A stretch of DNA of 64,000 bases, taken from positions 161,256-225,255 of the forward strand of contig KQ965764.1 of the NCBI GenBank assembly GCA_001574975.1, in the 5' to 3' direction. Of this stretch, positions 58,141 through 64,000 are shown piece after piece; positions within the stretch are counted from its first letter, which is position 1; every line of letters begins with the position of its first letter. This DNA comes from Gonapodya prolifera JEL478 (Eukaryota > Monoblepharomycota > Monoblepharidomycetes > Monoblepharidales > Gonapodyaceae). A program made the translations under genes and the position numbers. A model generated the notes under the pieces. That model made no database searches. It worked only from the letters and a program-made list of their open reading frames with translations, and was not told where the DNA came from.

Positions 58141-61100
58141 ATGGAATCAGAAGGAGGTAAGATAATGCGGTCTTCTTCTTGTCCGAAGCGCTAGCACATC
58201 TTTGACCCTTGGGTGGGACGTTCCATCGTGGTGATTGGGAATTTACAGACCTCGAGGCTCAAATTCGACAAGCTCAAGCGGATCGTCAGAAAAGAAAAGC
58301 GGAGGCGGCTGCAACATCCGTAAGCGCCAAAGGAAAACACTCACAACTCAGGGGGGGGGAAACGTGAGTGTCAGAGTATACTTCGTTCCCTATACCCACT
58401 TACCGGCTTGTCTTGCATCGCTTTGGGCGTGAATTTGGAATCAGCTATGATGAAGATATCTTTGGGGCGTCTTCCCGTGATGATTACGAGAGCTCCCTTC
58501 CCACTAACGATGATGGTGACACCATGGACATTGACGCACTTCCCAACCCTCAAAGACGAAGCATCACCGCGCCGAAAGAACTCTTGCGGGAACTTGAGGA
58601 GGGAGGAGCTGATATTAACCCTCTCGACGGCTTGGTGCCCAGCAAACGCATCGCCGATCGCGAGGACGATTATCACAAGCGAAGGATGAATAGAGCACTA
58701 AGCCCAGAGCGTAAGGACGCTTTTGCGACAGCAAGCACGGTGAACGATGAAAACAATGTTCGAAGCTATGCGGAAGTCATGCGTGAGAACGAATTGGATA
58801 AAACTCGAGCTGACTTGGTTCGCAAATTGAAGGAGCAACAGAAAGAGGGCGTCACAACTTCTAATGCTGAATCTTCGGATGGACCCCCTGCTAAAAAGCG
58901 GCGATGGGACGCAAAAGGTCCCGACGATTCCGATCAGCACACTGTTCCAAACCTGAGCAGTTCAACGAAGTCAGAATGGGAGGAAGAGCCGGCTCCGACT
59001 GCCAAACGGAGCAGGTGGGATCAAACACCAGTTGCGGCTGATGGTGCTGCCGAGAAGAAGCGAAGCCGGTGGGATGAAACCCCTGTTGCTTCTCAGGGCA
59101 TAGACGCAACCCCGAACACTAAGAAGAGATCACGGTGGGACGAGACGCCAGTGAACCTTGGCGCTGGAGGACTAACAGCTGCAACACCAGTTGGAAACCT
59201 TGGATTGATGACACCTACACCAAGCCAACTCCAAGTGCCAATGACCCCGGAAGCTCTCACAGCAATGCGTTGGGAGAGAGAACTGGATGCTCGCAACAAA
59301 CCGCTCACGGATGAAGAGCTGGATGCGATGTTTCCCCAAGAGGGCTATAAAATTCTTGAGCCGCCTCCTTCATATCAGCCCATTCGTACTCCAGCTCGGA
59401 AGCTCATGGCAACACCAACGCCCATGGCAGGACAGCTTGGTGGCGTGTACATGATGCCCGAGGAGCAAGCCCAGCAGGGAGTAGAGCTTCAAGGTCCCGA
59501 GATTCCTGGAGTGGGGAGCCTGGCATTTATGAAACCAGAGGATTATCAGCATTTCGGGAAACTGATGGACGAAAAGGATGATGCTGATTTATCCGTGGAA
59601 GAGCTCAAAGAGCGTAAAATTATGCGCCTCTTATTGAAGATAAAGAACGGAACACCTCCCATGCGAAAGGTGGCACTTCGCCAGATAACCGATAAAGCGC
59701 GCGAATTTGGGGCCGGGGCTCTGTTCAACCAAATACTTCCCCTCCTCATGTCTCCCACGCTTGAGGATCAAGAGCGTCACCTTTTGGTGAAGGTCATCGA
59801 TCGAATTCTTTACAAATTGGATGATTTGGTCCGCCCATATGTGCACAAAATTCTCGTTGTCATCGAGCCTCTTTTAATCGATGAAGACTACTACGCACGA
59901 GTTGAGGGACGAGAAATCATCTCGAACCTGGCAAAAGCTGCCGGTCTTGCCACGATGATTGCAACTATGCGCCCGGACATTGATCACGTCGATGAATATG
60001 TTCGGAATACGACGGCACGTGCCTTCTCTGTGGTCGCATCAGCGCTGGGAATTCCCGCTTTGTTGCCGTTCCTTAAAGCCGTTTGTCGATCGAAAAAGTC
60101 ATGGCAAGCAAGACATACTGGTATTAAAATCGTTCAGCAAATATCTATTCTCATGGGCTGTGCGATTTTGCCGCATCTACGTCAGTTGGTTGAATGCATT
60201 GGACACGGTCTAGAGGATGAGCAACAAAAGGTGCGGACGATTACGGCTCTTGCGGTAGCTGCGCTTGCGGAGGCCGCTGCTCCTTACGGTATCGAGTCGT
60301 TCGATTCCGTGCTCAAGCCCCTGTGGACGGGTATCAAGAAGCATCGTGGGAAAGGACTGGCGGCCTTTCTGAAGGCCATCGGGTACATCATTCCCCTCAT
60401 GGATGCCGAGTACGCCAACGAGTACACCAAAGAAGTCATGATTGTGCTCATTCGCGAATTCCAAAGTCCCGATGAAGAGATGAAGAAGATTGTGCTCAAA
60501 GTCGTCAAACAATGTGCCGCTACGGAGGGTGTTCCGCCTCAGTACATAAAGACAGAAATTTTGCCAGAGTTCTTCAAACACTTCTGGATTCGAAGGATGG
60601 CTTTAGATCGACGGAATTATAAACAGCTCGTTGAGACCACAGTGGAATTGGCACAGAAGGTTGGCGCGTCTGAAATCGTAATGAGAGTGGTAGAGGATCT
60701 CAAGGATGAAAGCGAGCAGTATCGGAAAATGGTTATGGAAACGATCGAGAAGATTATCGCAACTCTCGGCTCGTCTGATATTGACGACCGACTGGAGGAG
60801 GTTTTGATTGATGGAATTTTGTATGCGTTCCAGGAGCAAACGGTCGAGGATGTAGTGATGCTCAACGGGTAAGTATTGACGTCTCTCGGGTTGAAACGTT
60901 TAACGTAACGTATGCGATTACCGTTAGGTTTGGAACTGTGGTGAACGCGCTTGGTTTGCGAGTGAAAGCATATTTGCCGCAGATTACATCAACTATTCTC
61001 TGGCGACTGAACAACAAGAGTGCGAAAGTGCGACAACAGGCTGCGGACCTCGTTTCTCGTATTGCAGTTGTAATGAAAACTTGTGGTGAAGACAAGTTGA

Positions 61101-62370
61101 TGGCGCACCTGGGTGTTGTCCTGTACGAGTATCTTGGAGAGGAATATCCGGAGGTGCTCGGGTCTATTCTTGGTGCACTCAAGGGCATCGTGAATGTCAT
61201 TGGAATGCAAAACATGACGCCTCCCATAAAGGATCTACTTCCGCGACTCACTCCGATTCTGAAGAATAGGCATGAGAAAGTGCAAGAGAACTGGTATGTT
61301 CCATCAACCTTTTCCTTTCGATGTTCTTTTCTCACAATGTTTTTCAAGTATCGATCTCGTTGGGCGGATAGCAGATCGTGGTGCAGAATTCGTATCGCCG
61401 AGGGAGTGGATGAGAATTTGCTTCGAGTTGTTGGACATGTTGAAAGCCCACAAGAAAGCGATTCGACGTGCCGCCGTCAACACCTTTGGCTACATCGCGA
61501 AGGCTATTGGTCCACAGGATGTCTTAGCCACACTACTCAACAATTTGAAGGTCCAAGAGCGTCAAAATCGCGTGTGCACTACTGTTGCCATTGGTGAGAA
61601 AAGTTTGACTTGCGATGACATGCTCTTTATAAACCGGCTTTCAAACGTATTTAGCCATTGTTGCTGAAACGTGCAGTCCCTTCACTGTTCTTCCTGCGTT
61701 GATGAACGAATATCGTGTTCCCGAGCTTAATGTCCAAAATGGGGTACTGAAATCGCTCTCGTTCTTGTTTGAATACATTGGGGAAATGGGGAAGGATTAC
61801 ATCTATGCCGTCACACCTCTCTTGGAGGATGCTCTTATGGATCGGGACTTGGTGCATCGGCAGACTGCATGTACGACAGTGAAACGTGAGTTCTGCTTGA
61901 CATCAGGACCAACGTGTTCCATACCCTGGACCTAACACGTGCGATTCTCTCTTTTAGATATGTCGCTTGGTGTTGTTGGCCTGGGTTGCGAAGATGCACT
62001 GCAGCATCTCCTCAACTATATCTGGCCTAATATCTTCGAAGTCTCACCCCACGTGATCAACGCCGTGCTAGACGCTGTTGATGGCTTACGTGTCGCGATA
62101 GGACCAAATGTGGTGCTTCAATACCTCTTGGCAGGCTTATTTCACCCTGCGCGACGTGTTCGTGAAGTCTACTGGAAGATATACAACAACGTGTACATTG
62201 GGGCGCAAGACTCTCTGGTGGCGTTTTATCCTCGGATTGAGGATGACGAACGGAACCACTATATTCGATACGGTGGGTTTTCATGCCGATCATTTATGTG
62301 CATACTTTTGTTACGTCTAATCTTGTTCCTTTTGCGAATGCGAATTTCAGAGCTGGATTACGTGATTTAG
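58141..62370 (+). CDS. SF3B1: Splicing factor SF3B1 (U2 snRNP)
   Basis: HEAT-repeat scaffold of SF3b that clamps the branch-point helix. It starts MESEG, then [19 protein letters not shown] after a short intron; the join to [17 protein letters not shown] (about 58441) is not fully resolved. The disordered N-terminal third has the U2AF-ligand motifs [18 protein letters not shown] (near 59072) and RSRWDETPV (near 59128). From about 59600 the HEAT region is nearly identical to human: [80 protein letters not shown] and [20 protein letters not shown]. Residues equivalent to human R625, H662, K666 and K700 are unchanged. One exon spans about 2.4 kb; small introns follow. The end YELDYVI is at 62370. 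Confidence 0.97.
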
Positions 62371-62396
62371 AAGGTTGCATAATTTGTAATCCACCT

Positions 62397-64000
62397 TCAA
62401 TCATACTTTGTGAATAGCAGCACGTTGATAAATTGACATTTTTGTTCATTGCCAAACGACGTCTCACCAAACTCAAGTACGCCGCTTTCAATAGCCGCGC
62501 CTCGTATGCTACATTATTTCGAAGTGGGTCGAAAACGTCCGGGAACATGCTATCGAGGTGGACAGGTATGGTACGGCCGTGGAGTGTGCAGGCATCGAAA
62601 AACTGCAAGACGTCGTCAAGCACGATGTCCTTGATCATAATCATGTGCTTCGCAAGCGTTTCGTAGAGGGAGGCGAGACACCTCTTGGCATAGAACCAGG
62701 TGTCCGTCCCAAGCTGAACAGGCGAAGAAGAGAGTCATTTACATTAGTAAACATAAGTTCCACTTTCGTTATTTGGACACCCACCTTTTTGTTAAAGGGT
62801 TCCAAACTCTTTATGATTCGCGAAATCCCGAATTCGTAGTTCCCCTTTGCACAGTAAAGCGTTCCAATAACAAGGTTGACGATACAAAGGTGATAGATTC
62901 GTTTCGTCGGGTCCTCGTATCCAACCCGCTCCTCTTCTTTTTCGATCTTGCGCATCAACTCTTCTGCTTCTTCATTCTGGCTCATCATGATATAGGAGAC
63001 GCACAGGTTTGCCAGGACAATTGCAGGTATTTGTAGGATCTGTAGTCATGTGCACACGATGTAAAGCGTCAACGCTTGAGAGCACAAGTCGCACAAAGTC
63101 GCCCACTTACATGATCCGTGCTCCTCTTCACAATAGGCTCGTAGAACGATATGGCTTCCTTGTATTTGTTTTCTTGCATGAACAGCACGTGGGCAACATT
63201 GAGCTTCCAGATTTCATTCTCGTTGCAAAACTCGACCGATTTCCGGAATAGCCTCTCGACTGCAGCGTAATTCTCAAGGTCCCAGTATATTTTCGCCTGC
63301 GCCATGAGCACCGTGATGTACCTTTTGTGATTTGCGTGGCGAACGACCGAAAATGTTTTGTGTGGCGACTTCTTTTCAACAACAACGACGTTGAACGACA
63401 CCACGTTTCACGCTCACTTGTCAACAGCCAGATCGTAGTCCGTCACGCTCTTCTTGAGCGCTTCCTCGTCGTGGCTTTGCCGCGCCTCCTGGACACTTTT
63501 GGTGAGACGTCTCAGCCGCTCAATATGTCTCCCGCCTATCTCCTCGAAACGCTTGAAAGCTTCTTCGGGCGAGGACTGCCGCAATAGGACGGCTTCGAGG
63601 TACTCGAGCGTGCCCTATTTGGAACCAAGGAAGACACTATCACGACGCCCGCCATCATCCGCCCACCCCCAGAACGCGACAGCTCCTTTCAGTGCCCTCA
63701 CCTCGCTCAACTGCTGCTGAGCCACCATCTGGTTCTCCGCCAGCAGGTCCGCCGCGACGTCAAAGTGCTCAAACTTGGCATAGAGCAGCAGTACATTCCC
63801 GAACGCCTCCTGTGGGCACGGCACGGACTGCAAGAGGTACGTCAGCTTCTCGAACCCGCCCGCGGGGTCGTCGTCCATGTGCACAAGCGCGGCGTTGTGC
63901 AGCGTCACGGGGTCCAGGTCCGACTCTAGGCGAGGCGGCATGTCGGTCAGGGCTTCGCGCGCGCCGTCGACTGCGGTGGGCGATGGAGAGCGGGGGCGAG
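62397..64000 (-). CDS. IFT70: Intraflagellar transport protein IFT70 (TTC30), 5' end cut
   Basis: Tetratricopeptide subunit of IFT-B that wraps IFT52 and is needed to build flagella. From the window edge come ALTDMPPRLESDLDPVTLHN, GFEKLTYLLQSVPCPQEAF, LLYAKFEHFDVAADLLAENQ, SPEEAFKRFEEIGGRHIERL, VLMAQAKIYWDLENYAAVER, NEIWKLNVAHVLFMQENKY and KEAISFYEPIVK. Then LANLCVSYIMMSQNEEAEEL and RIYHLCIVNLVIGTLYCAKG follow, and GNYEFGISRIIKSLEPFNKK. The last exons give LGTDTWFYAKRCLASLYET, ACTLHGRTIPVHLD and YEARLLKAAYLSL. A final intron (GTGAGA to CAAAG, about 60 bases) leaves the last codons Tyr-Asp and a stop at 62397-62399, 26 bases from the SF3B1 stop. Strong evidence of a flagellated organism. Confidence 0.95.

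Noticed and set aside
58330-58375. Possible 12-base micro-exon of SF3B1 in a run of G
   Set aside because: It has AG and GT borders, but the reading phase to the next exon (YDEDIFG) does not fit. The N-terminal join was left unresolved.
62294-62400. Minus-strand frame extending IFT70 across the SF3B1 stop codon
   Set aside because: The extension is the antisense of SF3B1's last exon and resembles no IFT70 end. A short intron with GTGAGA and CAAAG ends gives a family-like C-terminus and a stop at 62397.
1-64000. Transposons, virus-derived elements, CRISPR arrays, rRNA or mitochondrial insertions
   Set aside because: No transposase, reverse transcriptase, integrase, capsid, long terminal repeat, spacer array or rRNA sequence was recognised on either strand.

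Overview
This window is nuclear DNA of a compact eukaryotic genome, most likely a flagellated (zoosporic, chytrid-type) fungus. The genes are broken by many short introns, usually 50-100 bases long with GTGAGT- or GTAAGT-type donors, and intergenic spaces are short. The fungal side of the diagnosis rests on a cytochrome c oxidase subunit of the fungal Cox5 / animal COX4 family, a three-repeat paladin, a fungal-type annexin with a long disordered head and a cytochrome-b5-fused front-end desaturase like those of early-diverging fungi. The flagellated side rests on IFT70 (an intraflagellar transport IFT-B subunit), MORN5 and katanin p80. A retinoblastoma-family protein and the gamma-secretase subunit PEN-2 also fit an early-diverging lineage, because Dikarya are thought to lack both. 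The species call is an inference.

Layout. 1-1359 is the 3' part of a USP10/Ubp3 deubiquitinase (+). 1360-3736 has no recognisable gene but holds an imperfect direct repeat. 3737-8519 holds a retinoblastoma-like gene and a cytochrome c oxidase subunit (both -). 8520-11392 is poorly resolved and has two weak minus-strand candidates. 11393-14509 is the divergent pair NAA10 (-) and HAUS4 (+). 14759-22999 is paladin and a desaturase (both +). 23175-27540 is the divergent pair AP-3 sigma (-) and NAD+ synthetase (+). 27609-31509 holds MORN5 (-), a CNBP/Gis2 zinc-knuckle protein (-), a Cox23-like twin CX9C protein (+) and DAD1/Ost2 (-). 31831-33623 holds a small zinc-binding protein and ribosomal uL14 (both +). 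33921-44288 holds, all on -, CCT4, an annexin, a quinone oxidoreductase and ribosomal eS6. 44414-45150 is a small Arg/Gly-rich protein with a p97-binding motif (+). 45285-50382 is cullin-3 and ARP3 (both -). 50499-52830 is PEN-2 and a coiled-coil protein (both +). 52888-54927 is a C2H2 zinc-finger protein (-). 55163-62370 is katanin p80 and SF3B1 (both +). 62397-64000 is IFT70 (-), cut by the window edge.

The content is mostly conserved housekeeping: translation, protein folding, N-terminal acetylation, ubiquitylation, splicing, actin nucleation, respiration and NAD synthesis. Three genes serve microtubules or the flagellum directly (katanin p80, HAUS4, IFT70) and MORN5 is probably flagellar. 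The strongest organisational signal is the number of head-to-head gene pairs whose start codons lie 44-321 bases apart, together with tail-to-tail pairs separated by as little as 26 bases. I see no transposon, CRISPR array, tRNA or rRNA that I can support. I found no convincing new multi-gene system. The most interesting single items are PEN-2, the retinoblastoma protein, the p97-motif protein and the unexplained repeat at 2481-2900. All exon limits were read by eye from splice consensus and family similarity.
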